Numbered from the stretch's first letter, positions 33,218 through 44,845 are shown. The stretch: 64,000 bases of DNA from Tupaia tana (GCA_026018925.1 JAKSZU010000005.1:23996779-24060778), one strand, 5' to 3'. Program-made: numbers and translations. Notes: generated by a model not told the origin, from the letters alone.

Positions 33218-33466
33218 TTTTTTTTTTTTTGCTACAGGGCATGTGTACTTGCCAGAGACGTGGAGTGAGGCAGAGAGAGAGAAAGCGAGAAATCACCGCA
33301 CAGGAGGAATGGCCACACTGTAATCCCTTCTCCTCCATTCTTCTCTCAAGATCTTCGGCATGCGCATGTGCCAGCCCGAGTTTTAAGTCACCGGGTCCAG
33401 GTCTCAAACCCTGGACAACTACATGGAATTCCAACAATGTAACCAATACACCATCTGCTGGTCCCA
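33218..33466 (-). mobile_element. tRNA-type SINE, long form
   Basis: T-tail on the left, 'gctacagggcatgtgtacttgcc', head complement catctgctggtccca. Confidence 0.87.
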
Positions 33467-33470
33467 GTAC

Positions 33471-33704
33471 TTTTTTTTTAAAGAGATACTTTTGCCAGAG
33501 AGATGGAGACAGACAGAAAGCAAGAAATCACCCCAAGGGGGATGACCATGCTGCAATTTCTTCTCCTCCATTCTCCTCTTGGGATCTTTGGCATGTGTGC
33601 ACACGCACCCAGTGTGAGTTTTAAGCCACCGGGTTAGGGATTCAAATAACCGTCAACTGTGTAGGAGTCCAGCGATGTAACCATTATGCCATCTGCTAAT
33701 CCCT
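33471..33704 (-). mobile_element. tRNA-type SINE, long form
   Basis: Second minus-strand copy directly behind the previous one, ending atctgctaatccct. Its 3' end lacks the usual gctatagg block. Confidence 0.85.
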
Positions 33705-33718
33705 AAAGGTGCATTTTT

Positions 33719-33735
33719 AAAAAGATCCATAAAAC
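33719..33735 (+). repeat. Target-site duplication of the CD24 retrocopy, 5' copy
   Basis: aaaaagatccataaaac matches aaaaaaatccatgaaac at 37112-37128 with two differences. Confidence 0.7.
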
Positions 33736-33819
33736 TACCTTGTCTGTGCCTGCGCCAGATCCAGTGGTTCTGAAAGCACTCAGTATCCAGCAAGACAGTC
33801 GCAAACTGACTGACTGGAC

Positions 33820-34050
33820 ATGGGGAGAGCAATGGCCAGGCTGGGACTGGGGCTGCTGCTGCTGGCACTGCTCCTACCCACGCAGATTTATTCAAATCAA
33901 ACAACTGTCACAACACTTCCAAGTAACTCCTCCCAGAATACCTCAGCTGCCCCAAATCCAGCTAATGCCACCACCAAGGCCGTTGGCAGTGCCCTACAGT
34001 CAGCAGCCAGTCTCCTTGTGATCTCGCTTTCTCTTTATCTCAACTGTTAG
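33820..34050 (+). CDS. CD24: CD24-like retrocopy reading frame, intact, 76 codons
   Basis: The product starts [20 protein letters not shown], the CD24 signal peptide (residues 1-25, cleaved after about TQIYS). A short Ser/Thr/Asn-rich mucin-like stretch follows (about 26-55), with N-glycosylation sequons NQT, NSS, NTS and NAT. A hydrophobic C-terminal tail, [10 protein letters not shown], is the GPI-anchor signal. Human CD24 has 80 residues. This frame lacks one residue in the signal (MV to M) and a few in the middle and end, all without breaking the frame. The parent protein is a GPI-anchored surface sialoglycoprotein. No promoter is visible, so expression is unproven, and it may be an open but silent pseudogene. 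Confidence 0.8.
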   Translation: MGRAMARLGLGLLLLALLLPTQIYSNQTTVTTLPSNSSQNTSAAPNPANATTKAVGSALQSAASLLVISLSLYLNC

Positions 34051-34065
34051 GAGACTCAGGCCAGG

Positions 34066-34230
34066 GGCTAGCAGGTGTCCTGGTTAGGATGCTGGACTCC
34101 ATCTACCACATGCCGAACACGATTCAAGTCCCAGACCTGTTGGCTTGCTCGCTCGCTCGCTCTCTCTCTCATCAAATTAAAATGAATGAATGAGTGAATG
34201 AAGAAAAATTAAACAATTATTTAAGAAAGA
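34066..34230 (+). mobile_element. tRNA-type SINE, short form, in the CD24 retrocopy 3'UTR
   Basis: Head ggggctagcaggtgtcctgg; (GCTC)n and (GAAT)n-like tracts in the tail. Target repeat gactcaggcca (34053-34063) against ggctcaggcca (34231-34241). Confidence 0.88.
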
Positions 34231-34555
34231 GGCTCAGGCCAAGAAACATCTATACTTCCTCATCTTTTAAACCCATCCCAATGGCATCTAGAAGTCGGTG
34301 TGGCACGGAAAAAAAAAAAAAAAAAAAAAAAAACAGATCTTCATCGAATCTACTAATTCCATACCTATCTTATCTGCACATAAAATGTTGAGTATCTCAA
34401 ATTCGATTAGTTTGTAGAACATGTGAAGGACTTGGCCAAATGATGAATGCCAATATTAAATCTGTTGGGAGTTCTATGCATAAAATGAAGAGACATCACT
34501 TGAAATTAGTTAAGACATGATTTCTTTAAATGTGGTTTAAGAAATATGGACATGG

Positions 34556-34742
34556 GGCTGGCAGGTGGTGTGGTGGTTAAGATGCTGGACTCCCACATTG
34601 CCAACCACAGTTCAAGTCCCAGACCTGGCAGCTTGCTTTCTCGCTTTCCCACTCTCTGTCTCTCTATGGTCAAATTAAATAATAATAATAATGATGATGA
34701 ATAAAATTAAATTAAATAATTCTTAAAAAAAAAAAACAGAAA
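34556..34742 (+). mobile_element. tRNA-type SINE, short form
   Basis: Head ggggctggcaggtggtgtgg with an (AAT)n tail. Flanked by agaaatatggacatg at 34540-34554 and 34743-34757. Confidence 0.9.
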
Positions 34743-34757
34743 AGAAATATGGACATG

Positions 34758-35011
34758 GGTCCAGCAGATGGACTAATGCTTATGTTGCTGGACTCCCACA
34801 TGGCTGACCACAATTTGAGTCCCAGACCTGGCAGCTTGAAACTCATGCTGGGCATGTGTGTGTGTATGCCCAAAATCCCGAGAGGAGAATGGAGGTAAAG
34901 GGACTTTGGCATGACCATCCCCACGGGGGTGATTTCTTGCTTTCTGTTCCTCTCTGTCTCTCTAGCGACCACACACATCCTACAGCAAAAATCTCTCTTT
35001 GAAAAAAAAAA
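34758..35011 (+). mobile_element. tRNA-type SINE, long form
   Basis: It begins at the second agaaatatggacatg and is followed by a third copy at 35012-35026. It therefore used the target repeat left by its neighbour. Confidence 0.9.
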
Positions 35012-35449
35012 GAGAAATATGGACATGTAAAATTCAACCTTGAAAATAAGAATATATTTTATCTTATCCAGAGATAAAGAATGGAATGTAAAATGGAGAT
35101 TCAGTTTTCATTTGGTTCATTCAGTCTATAAGGTCATAAAATAGGTAATATGAAAAGTTTCCACAATTCAATTCTATATATATGTACATTAGAAGGAATT
35201 CCCGGTGTTATCTAGATCCTCAATGTATTGTTTCAGCAGTACTAATTTAATGTCGATATACTCTAAATAAAGTTTTACATTGTAAAGCTATCACTATTTT
35301 CTGAGGAATTTAACCCTTTGTGTTTGACATTGCATTTGATCTGTTATGTAGTAATTGAGATATGCCAGGGTAATGATGAATTGAAATCTATTCCCAAGTC
35401 TAAGCATATTGGGCGAATCTTTTTTTTTTTTTTAAAATAATTATTTAAC

Positions 35450-35604
35450 TGGGAACAGCAGGTAGCATGGTGGTTAGGGCACTGGACACTCCCACATAGC
35501 TGACCATGGTTCGCATCCCTGACCTGGTGACTTGCTTTCTCACTCCCCCCCCCATCAAATTAAAATAAATTAATGAATAAATAAAATTAAATTAAAATTT
35601 TTTA
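35450..35604 (+). mobile_element. tRNA-type SINE, short form
   Basis: Head gggaacagcaggtagcatgg, AT-rich tail. Target repeat like aattatttaact (35437-35448) against aattgtttaact (35608-35619). Confidence 0.85.
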
Positions 35605-35620
35605 AAAAATTGTTTAACTT

Positions 35621-35884
35621 GGGACCAGCAGTTAGCGTAATGGCTATGTCGCTGGACTCCCACATAGTCGACCACGGTTCGAGTCCCGGACCCGGCGGCT
35701 TAAACTCATGCCGGGCGCGTGTGCGTGCGTGCCCAAGATCCCGAGAGGAGAATGGAGGAGAAGGGATTGCGGCGTGGCCATCCCCCCTGGGGGGTGATTT
35801 CCTGCTTTCTATCTCTCTGTCTCTGTCTGTCTGGCGAGCGCACGCGCCCTATAGCAAAAACCTCTCCAAAAAAAGAAAAAAAAA
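35621..35884 (+). mobile_element. tRNA-type SINE, long form, young
   Basis: It carries the best-conserved head and body of the window (gggaccagcagttagcgtaa ... gagcgcacgcgccctatagc). A third aattgtttaact follows it near 35886. Confidence 0.93.
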
Positions 35885-36127
35885 AAATTGTTTAACTTTA
35901 TTTATTTGATTTGACCAGAGAGGAACAGAGAGAGAGGAGGAAGGGGGAAAGTGAGAAACCAAGTCTCCAGGTCTGGGATTCAAACTTCAGTCAGCCATGT
36001 GGGAGTCCAGCATCCTTAACCACCACATCACCCACCGGCCCCAAATCTTGCTTAACCTTACAAAGTCAAATGGTAGGCATTTTTTATCACCTATTTTTAT
36101 TGGATAAGAGCACCAAATTCATTTACT

Positions 36128-36393
36128 TAAACTTTTTTTTTTTTTTTTGAGAGATTTTCGCTATAGGGCGCGTGCGCTCGCCAAACAGAGACATTTAAGA
36201 CAGAAAGCGAGAAATCACCCCCCAGGGGGGATGGTCACGCCGCAATCCCTTCTCCTCCATTCTCCTCTCGGGATCTTGGGCACGCACGCACACGTGCCCG
36301 GAGTGAGTTTTAAGCCACCGGGTCCGGGACGCGAACCGCGGTCGACTACGTGGGAGTCCAGCGACATAGCCATTACACTAACTGCTGGTTCCC
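36128..36393 (-). mobile_element. tRNA-type SINE, long form
   Basis: T-tail, 'gctatagggcgcgtgcgctc', head complement ctaactgctggttccc. It is the last SINE within the CD24 retrocopy. Confidence 0.93.
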
Positions 36394-37119
36394 TACTTTT
36401 TAAGAATATTTTAAAAGAATAGAATTGTGTTGGCCTCAACTAATTTAAAAATACCACTTTTTATTTCTGCATATGTTGAAAACTTTTTACATTTTAAAAA
36501 ATGATCTGTTTTAAAGGTAGAATTACAAATTTTGAAATGAGAAAGGCAAATATGTGAAGGTGCCAAAACTCTAAATCAAGTATTTGAGAAGCGAAGAATG
36601 GAAGCTAACTTGCATTAAATTCACAGAAACTTTTATACTCTTTCTGCAAATACTTTTTTTTAACCTATGGATCAGAATAGCCACATTTGAAACACATTCT
36701 GTTATGAGTCAATATTTTTAGATAAAAGCTCAAGTGGGTTTTATTCTAGAAAATAAATCTTTTATGACAGCAAAAACCTTTTTAAAAATACACTCCCCTG
36801 AAGTATTTTGTTCGCATGGTGACATTGATGCTTAGGTTCTGTTCCAATATCTAATGTGGCCATAGCAGTCTTGATAACAATGTCATTTTTCCCACATTTT
36901 TAGAAACCTACATGAGAACAACTAGATTAAACAGATCTGAAGCTACTGTGTTTGTGAATGAACACTCCCTTTTGCTTCATATCTGAATGCTGTAAGTCTA
37001 TTTTGTATTGTATATTGTGTTTGTGTATTTATGCTTTGATTCTTAGTAACTTTTCATGTTATAGAATTGATTTGTATTAAACTGTAAATAAAGAATGACT
37101 GAAAGAGGGAAAAAAAAAT

Positions 37120-38004
37120 CCATGAAACAAAGGGCAATAAAGCAGTAACAATCAGGAAAATGTGTGTATGCATGTGTATGTATGCACACAAGTTTGTGTG
37201 TGTGTGTGTTATATATAAGACATTATATATATGTGTGTGTATGTGCGTGTGTATGTGTGTATAATTTTAACTGAGAGAGAACATTTTATATTACAATAAG
37301 CAAAAATAGCTCCCTGGAAAAGGTAGAGCTTTTAAAGATGAGCAGATTTAGTTAAATAAAGGACGAAGAGGAAATTCCTAGTGAATCCAAGGCAGCCGGA
37401 TTGAAGAGAGAACTGGGGCGAGAAAAGCCATTTACCTTGGGCATATGGCTTGGGTAGGGCATGATGTGGGTGTTTTACTCCTTTGTTGAATGTAAGTCTT
37501 TCCAAAGGCACATGTGATAACACAGTTCCAGTAGCTCCCCACAGAACAGTAAATCAAAGGGCCTGTAAATCACGAAAGAATCAAAAGTCAGGAGAAGATA
37601 AGCAAGGTACTTAGAAGGTTGGAAAACCCAGTTCTGGGCTGATTTCTCACAGGAAGAACATTATGCTAAGTAAGAACAAGAAAGTCTGGCCCTGTGGTGC
37701 TCAAAGGGAGGGGACCATAAGCAGCATCCCCACATTAGCCCCTGCCCCTTTGCCACAGATGTTATTTTCAGAAAGAATGTGAAGGTGTTTTGAGTATAAG
37801 AACCACTTCATTTCTAGAGGCCACAAAACTTTGAGCGAATTCAGTGACTGAATTTATCCTATGGCAACCAGTCAGCAAAATCTGGTGAAGGTTATTAGGC
37901 ATTTGCTCTTATTCACGAAAATTTTATTCCCTTCTCTCAGCCTAAATTCAGCCTCTCTACATGCAGTCTAGAGGCAACAAAGAGCAATATTCTTTGCTGC
38001 TGTT

Positions 38005-38008
<4 letters not shown>
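37120..38008. other. No gene seen; contains a (TG)n-rich patch
   Basis: 37160-37262 is TG/TA-rich simple sequence. The remainder is unassigned intronic DNA. Confidence 0.5.
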
Positions 38009-38036
<28 letters not shown>

Positions 38037-38294
38037 TTTTTTGGGGGGAGAGGTTTTTGCTATAGGGCGCGTGCGCTCGCCAGACAGAGAGAGACATAGA
38101 GACAGAAAGCGAGAAATCACCCCCCAGGAGGGATGGTCATGCCGCAATCCCTTCTCCTCCATTCCCCTCTCGGGATCTTGGGCACGCACGCACACGCGCC
38201 TGGCGTGAGTTTTAAGCCACCGGGTCCGGGACGCGAACCATGGTCGACTACTTGGGAGTCCAGCGACATAGCCATTACGCTAACTGCTGGTTCC
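38009..38294 (-). mobile_element. tRNA-type SINE, long form, with (CTTT)n
   Basis: Target repeat ttgctgctgtttctt at 37995-38009 and 38296-38310. The tail has become a (CTTT)n array. Confidence 0.93.
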
Positions 38295-38311
38295 CTTGCT
38301 GCTGTTTCTTA

Positions 38312-39697
38312 AAAATAGATGCTGAATATAAATCTAACCAGTTTTCATTCAAATTTTCTGACACAGAAAATTTTTAACAATCTGTTTATTTAATTTCAGC
38401 TGTCCTAGAGGCTCTATTACTGACACTCCATTATTGAGAAAGTGATGCATTTTGTAATTAACATCTGAGGTTTTCCCTTCATTTAGCCTTTCTTATTAGA
38501 ATGCTCTGCTGCAAAATGGTCAATAAACTTTCTGTATTTAGTTTAAGCATGCTTGCCTTTAGGACTCAGAATTCTAATTTTTACTTCGCTACCAGTCCAC
38601 CTGTCATACTTCTGAAGACTTTCTCAATTATGGCTCAGTCTGTTTCTGGCATAGTTTTGGTTGGGACCAAATTTGTGTTTTCTGATGATAATTTCCTTCC
38701 CACTGATTCTTATTTAAAATTTTGTAGGACCCTTAAGTGGGTATGGTATGTTGAAACCCAAAATTCCAGTATAAGTGGGCAGGGTCTAAAATAAGGGGGA
38801 AAAGGTAACATGTCTGAGTAAATAAATATATGACATTGATACCTTACTCTTTTCCAGTTCTCTACAAGGTTCTAGAGAATTCTGACCACCCCGTTCTTTG
38901 ACTAACTCTATTAACTCAGGGAACTTGCGCCTGTCCATTAGCAGAGATCAGTGGTTTCCATTCCTATAAGGCAGAATGTCATTTTTCAGCAGTAGGTAAC
39001 TATGACTCAGTGTCCTTCCTTAGCTGAATACAGGTTTGGATATTAAGGATGTAGCATGACTTATAATTTGAGCAAACCAAGCCCTTCCCATTTATCATCC
39101 ATAGATATTATTCAAAATAACCCAACTTAAAGAATTCACTTACAGAATGTTGTTCCTTGGCATATCTCCAGAGTTGACAATTGTTAAGATATGATCACTA
39201 CAATGTCAGATCCTGACTGACACAGTAGCCTTAGAAAGTGAGCAGGAGCTGAGAGAACTTGTTTGCAATCACATGTGACACACCTCCAGGGAGAATCGTA
39301 GAAAGAAGCAGGAAGACCTTGAAAGGAGCTAGAAAACATGCACTAGCTGGTGCGGTAAAAGCTGTACAAAATGGTTTCGTACTGTTGGTGTGATTCTCTG
39401 TTATCTGCCACTTCTCTTCCCCAAAGAATCTCATGGTTCATCATCATCTTCAACATTCTGATTCTTTGAAACAAAAATCTGCAAGTCCAGATGGGCACTA
39501 TGTCCCATTCATGCAAGTGTCAAGAGAACTAGAATGACTATTCAAAAATTCCTTTTGAAAATACAGTATAATCATCCAGCTCGAATGTTCATGAGACCAA
39601 GCCTCTTTATAAGGATGCCATGGAGCAAGAGAACTGATAGAGAAATAGATAATTCTATATGGAACAGACTCTCCCTTTAGAAAAATTAAGATATTTC
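38312..39697. other. No gene seen; 1.4 kb of unique-looking intron
   Basis: No recognisable exon, repeat or conserved frame. An open frame of 97 codons at 38501-38794 has no family resemblance and no supporting signals. Confidence 0.5.
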
Positions 39698-39900
39698 TTC
39701 TTTTTTTTTTTTTGTGGGGGGGAGGAGGTTTTTGCTATAGGGCGCATGCGCTCGCCAGACAGACAGGGAGAAAAAGAGACATACCCACATGGCCAATCAC
39801 AGTTCAAGTCCTGGACCTGGTGGCTTACTTTCTCACATTCCCTTCTCTCTCTCTAGTCAGATTAAATAAATAAATAAATAAAATAAAAAATTATTTTAAA
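39698..39900. mobile_element. Chimeric SINE: inverted long-form end joined to a short-form element
   Basis: 39698-39778 is the minus-strand 3' end of a long form (gctatagggcgcatgcgctc). It is fused at 39779 to a plus-strand short form that lacks its head (cccacatggccaatcacagt ... attaaataaataaataa). Confidence 0.75.
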
Positions 39901-40157
39901 AAATGTTTCCACATGCATACAGTACCTGCTCAAGAAGAAAGCATTAAATTTTGAAGTCTAACATGCTCTCTCTATATATACATATATATACACATATGCA
40001 TGCATATATACACACATTTCTATATCCATTTATATAAAGAGCTACAGCCAATGACTCTCTATATAGTAAAATTAAGTCTGAAGTAGAAGGGAGAATCAGA
40101 TTCTCCTGAGTATCTTTATATATAGTTTAAATTATTTTTCATAAGTATATATTAGTT

Positions 40158-40428
40158 TTGGGACCAGTAATTAGCATAATAGCTATGTCGCTGGACTCCC
40201 ATGTAGTTGACTGCAGTTCGAGAGTCCCAGACCCGGTGACTTAAACTCACACCAGGTGTGTGTGCATGTGGGCCCACGATCCCGAGAAGACAATGGAGGA
40301 GAAGGGATTGCGGTGTGGCCATCCCCCCTGGGGGAGTGATTTCTTGGTTTCTGTCTCTCTGTTTCTCTCTGTCTCTATGGTGAGCACACGTGCACTAAAG
40401 CAAAAACCTCTCCAAAAAAAAAAAAAGA
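40158..40428 (+). mobile_element. tRNA-type SINE, long form
   Basis: Head gggaccagtaattagcataa, end actaaagcaaaaacctctcc and A-tail. Confidence 0.9.
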
Positions 40429-40492
40429 ATATAGTACTTTTATAATCTAACCCTATTTAATAATAAAATATGACTATTGAAACTACACACCT

Positions 40493-40735
40493 GACCCAGC
40501 AGGTAAAATGGAAGTTAAGGCACGGTTATGGTCAGCTGCATGGTTGAGTCCAGGGCCCACAGCTTGAAAATCACATTGAATGGGTATGTATCCATGCCCT
40601 AAATCCTGAGAAAAGATTGGAGAAGAGACTGTGGCATGGTCATCTCCCTTGGGAAGGAGGGGATGATTTCTCACTTTCTGTCTCTCTCTTTTTCTCAAGC
40701 ACATATGCGCTATAGTAAAAACTAAAAAACAAAAC
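40493..40735 (+). mobile_element. tRNA-type SINE, long form, old
   Basis: Degraded head (acccagcaggtaaaatggaa), recognisable body, and end 'tatgcgctatagtaaaaact'. Confidence 0.75.
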
Positions 40736-40739
40736 AAAA

Positions 40740-41449
40740 AACCGTAACTTTAGACTCTTGCCACTTCAAGGACTTGACAGTACATTAGAGAACTATACGC
40801 AGATTTATTGATACCTCTTGCTAACTGAATGTCTAAAATTTGGAAACTACTTAAATTCTATTATTAGAGAACTGGTTACCAAATATGTACTTACACACAT
40901 ACATATCACACGATACTCTGCAATAATTTTAAAATATTACCTAAAGCTATCTCTACTGACATGGAAAGATGTATAATATTTTTAAAAGTCTGAATGAATA
41001 AAACCTAAGATTATACTAGATGTCATTTATCTATATCTATATCTATATAAATAGAATTATCTGGAAAGAAAAGGAAAATATTATCTCCTAAAGTTAGTAG
41101 TTTAAGTTTCTGTACACATTTCTTGAATTGTTTACAATGAACATGTATCATTTTTTATAATCAGAAAAAAAAAAAACTTTAAAAAAAACCAAGATCTTGA
41201 ATAGCATGGAATAAAAATAAATAAATAAATGGTACCTAAGGTTTAGCTTCTATAACACAGCCAATGAAGAAACAAGATGAAAGTGAATCTTTTCATTGCT
41301 TGGCTCTGAAAAAGCTAACCGTGAAATGACAAAACATTCTGGATAAATGTATGGTTTAAGCTTTGATACCCAAAGTCTTTAGCTGAATTTTTATTTTGTT
41401 TAATGTACTCTGAGAAGCATTTGGCATTGCATATCTATTGGATTACTCC
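40740..41449. other. No gene seen; AT-rich
   Basis: Unassigned intronic sequence with short A runs. The part near 40890-41180 may include decayed LINE material, which I cannot confirm. Confidence 0.45.
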
Positions 41450-42975
41450 TTGAAACATTCTCTCCCAGGCCTGTGATGAATCTATCCACAAGGTCCTGGT
41501 ATTTCTTTGACCTTTACGGTTCAACTTGAACTCCTAGGTAGACAGCCCTTTCCCTGTACTTCGTCTTGAGCCCTCTTCTCACTCTACACTCTTCTAGGCA
41601 ATTTCACTGCTACTCAAAGCTGCTACTTCGAGTACTTGGTCATTTCAAAGTCCATCTTTACCCAGATCCTTCTTTCGAGCACTAGATTCATGTGTTTACC
41701 TGGACATTTGTGTCCTTAATATATTCATGTGTTAATGGACATTTCTTTTTAAATATGTAACAGGTACCTGAAATTCAGTATCAAAACTCTATTCGTCATC
41801 TCCCCACTCACACTTGCTTCGTGTCTTTTTTGTCTGCCTATGTGAATAGCAAATATTCAGATTTGCAAGCCAGACACCTGAGCATTAACCTTTGTTCATC
41901 TTCACCTCTTACATCCACTAAATCAACAAGAGCTATTGATTCTTCCTTCTTACCCTCTCTCTCACTTCCCTAACTGAAGCCACCTGTATCTCTCACCTGG
42001 ATTCCTATTACAATCTCTCAACCATAATACTCTATGACTATCCTGATTGTATCCCCAAGTAATCTTTAAAAATGAGAAATGTGGGGGACCAGCAGGTGGC
42101 ATGGTGGTTAAGGGGCTGGACACTCCCACATGGCTGACCAGGGTTCAAGTCCTGAATCTGGTGGCTTGCTTTCTCACTTCCTCTCTTTCTCACCCTCACC
42201 CTGTCTCTCTCTGGTCAAATTAAGAAATAAATAAATGAATAAATAAATAATTATTTAAATAAATAAATTTAAAAAATGAGAAATGTGGGCGTATTACTAC
42301 CTGCTTAAATTCCTACAAATGGTCTTCCTGCCGTCAGAAGAAAGTACAATGTCCATACCTAGCATGATTTACCCACTTATCACAACTTTATTGTTACTCC
42401 TCCCATTCTACTCCTCTCTAAGATCTGACACTGAAATTCTTCAAAGTTCTTCACCATACCATCTCTCCATCTCTCTGTACATGTTATTCAGTGGTGGCTC
42501 CACAGTGTGGTCCAGGAGAGCTTTAGCATTTCCTGTATACGAAAGTTTCCAAAATCATATCAAGAAAACAAATTTAAGATAAAACTTCCTTACTTCCTGT
42601 ATTCTCTTTTAAACCAGGTTATGACTCCCTCTTACATAAAGAAATTCTGGAGCTACAACTGATGCTACCTCTCTACAATAGCTTTCCAACCTCTACTCAA
42701 TCTAATTTACTGCACATTCGTTTGTGAAACTTCTAATTATCTTTCAAATCACAACTGAAATATTCTTGAGCCCTCAAGAGCAGATTAGGTACCCCAATGG
42801 CCAACATAAGTTAACTTATTACAGTCCTTATCATCCTTAAATTATAATTGCCTGTTTACCTCAAGTACCTTAAATTCCCTTAAGAGTTAGACCAGGAGCT
42901 GTTCACCACTGAAACACCCATATCTGGCAGAGATCCTAGTATGTAACATTCACTCAATAAATAGCTACCAAATAA
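41450..42975 (+). mobile_element. L2 (LINE-2) 3' region, old
   Basis: Pieces follow the long, decayed L2 3' part: 'tctctcacctggattcctat', 'ctgcttaaattcctacaaat', a lower-case match to the 'ctcaaatcacaactgaaata' block, and the terminal 'tcactcaataaatagctacc'. It is interrupted by a SINE at 42086-42272. The assignment rests on remembered consensus blocks. Confidence 0.6.
42086..42272 (+). mobile_element. tRNA-type SINE, short form
   Basis: Head gaccagcaggtggcatggtg, (AAAT)n tail, target repeat aaatgagaaatgtgggg-like at 42070-42085 and 42274-42289. Confidence 0.9.
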
Positions 42976-43530
42976 ATCATAAGCACCAAGAACTACAGCT
43001 AAGAAATTATAATGAAATGCTAAGTATTTAAATGATCTAATTTTTAATTTATAACTATCAATGTTAAATCAGCATTAAAAAACAAATTATAAGTACATCT
43101 TGCTTTATTCGTGACATTTTCTTTGAATTTCTATATAAACTTAATTTTTGCAATCTGAGCCACATGACAAAGCAGAAGAGCGCAGTTACTTAGAGGGATT
43201 TTTTTCATACAATGAAAAAAACCTCTAAGCAAACGGATCCACTTTATATAAGATGAAAATTTCTTATGCGTTATTACTTTTCCTTAAATGGAATTGTATA
43301 AAGGTGGTTTTTCAATACCTACTCCTTCTTTCCCACCAAATATGATGTATTTAATACAAGCCATAATAATACTGCTTGATAAGTTTTCTTTTTATTACAT
43401 CTGATTAGTTCTACAGATAAACTATAAATACAAGTGTACAGAAAAATCTCAAGAGTAGACTTGCATCATAATGTAAAGAACTTCTCTCCATAGAATGATT
43501 ATGTTAGAATGTATGGACTCTAACATATTT
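42976..43530. other. No gene seen; AT-rich
   Basis: Unassigned intronic sequence. Confidence 0.45.
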
Positions 43531-43801
43531 ATTTATTTTACTTATTTATTTTAATTTATTTCTGTTTTTGCCACATGGCACGGGTTCTCACTGGAGACAG
43601 AGAGAGAGAAAAAGTGAGAAACCACGCCTGCAATTAAGGAGGATGGCCACGCCATTATCCTTCTTCTCCCTCTCAGGATTTTGGGCATGCACATGCATGC
43701 CCTGGGCAAGATTTTTAAGTTGCCAGGTCCAGGACTCAAATCATAGTAGGCCTGGACCTGGCCTAACCATTTGGCCTAACCACCACGCCACCTGCTGGCC
43801 C
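43531..43801 (-). mobile_element. tRNA-type SINE, long form, old
   Basis: AT-rich tail, 'tttttgccacatggcacggg', body complement, head complement cacctgctggccct. A short internal repeat of 'cctggcctaacca' lies near 43757-43785. Confidence 0.82.
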
Positions 43802-44205
43802 TCAAAGATACAGATTTTAAAGAGCTTGAGTGGAGAGAAGAGTCTAAGAGTTACCTTGATTAGCAGTTTAACTTAGATAATTTTTTATTGACATGAAAAA
43901 ACTAAATTTCAAGTATAAAACAATCATGTTATGTAAACCAAAGAGTTTAAATGAAATTAAATTAAATTAAACCAACTCTGGTTCAAAGATTTTATCTTCC
44001 TTAATTTTAGAAATACCAGTTTGATCACTATACTTTGTATTTCAAAAAAATACTTTATTCTTTCTAGCAGCTCAATTTTCAAATACCAAAACCTTCCATT
44101 TGGATTCAGCCAATGATAAAGTTTGCCACTGCCTGTGGCTTTTGGTTTTGTTCAGTTCTGCTCAGGGAATCAATACAGCCAGCCCATCAAACCTCCCTTG
44201 CCAGG
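43802..44205. other. No gene seen
   Basis: AT-rich intronic sequence without a recognised element. Confidence 0.45.
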
Positions 44206-44435
44206 ACCAGATGGTGGAGCAGCAGTAAAACACAATGCTTTGCAAGGCAGTCCCACATAGGAAGGTTTCTGGTTCAAGTCCAAAGACCTCCCTGAGTATG
44301 CCAGGCACATATTTGCCCAGCACTTGCCCATGATCTGGTACTGGCCAAAGGCGGGAATATACTGCTACATGGAGAGCCCCTTGGGAGAGCTGTCTTTCCT
44401 CAGACTCTCGCACATGAAAGAAACTTAAAATACGA
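44206..44435 (+). mobile_element. SINE type C
   Basis: 'ggaccagatggtggagcagc', 'agacctccctgagtatgcca', end cgcacatgaaagaaactta. Confidence 0.7.
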
Positions 44436-44567
44436 AAAGACAAGACTTTGCCTCTCTTGGTATTTCCATAAGACAAGGTTTTTTCTACTCTCATTTATTA
44501 TGCTTCAAGTATTTTTTTTTTATTTTGTTTTTTTAATTTCAACAAGCTATGCAGAAGAAAAAATTTT

Positions 44568-44845
44568 ACAGGTTACCAGGTGGTTTAGTAACTAAGGCAC
44601 TGGACTCCAACATGGACACACTCAGTTTGAGTCCTAGATTCTGCAGACTGAAAATCACCGCTGACATGTGCGCTCCTGCCCAAAATTCCAAAGCAAGAAT
44701 GAAGAAGAAGGAATTGCGGCATGACTGTGCCTCCTACAGAGTGATTTCTCACTTTCCCTCTGTCTCTCTCTAGCAATGGCTCAGACTCGATGGCAAAAAC
44801 ATAAAAAAGAAAGAAAGAAAGAAAGAAAGAAAGAAACTTCTTAAG
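44568..44845 (+). mobile_element. tRNA-type SINE, long form, old, with (GAAA)n tail
   Basis: Head ggttaccaggtggtttagta, recognisable body, end cgatggcaaaaacataaaa, then about nine GAAA units. Confidence 0.78.

Larger units (their letters stand above)
35419..36043 (-). mobile_element. tRNA-type SINE, short form, split by two later SINEs
   Basis: Tail part 35419-35449 and body 35890-36043 (head complement caccggcccc) form one minus-strand element. Flanking gaatctt/aaatctt is consistent with a target repeat in the CD24 3'UTR. Confidence 0.75.
33736..37111 (+). pseudogene. CD24: Processed retrocopy of CD24 (whole mRNA with poly-A tail)
   Basis: From the 5'UTR through the coding region to the end of the long 3'UTR the order follows CD24 mRNA: 'gactcaggccaagaaac', 'cttcatcgaatctactaatt', 'gaacatgtgaaggacttgg', 'gagattcagttttcatttgg', 'tgacattgcatttgat' and 'gctactgtgtttgtgaatga'. 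It ends with the polyadenylation signal aataaa (37087-37092) and an A-tail. No intron interrupts the coding region, and a target repeat flanks the copy. Seven SINEs have since landed in the 3'UTR. Human CD24 lies on another chromosome from CDK8, which fits retroposition. Confidence 0.93.
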
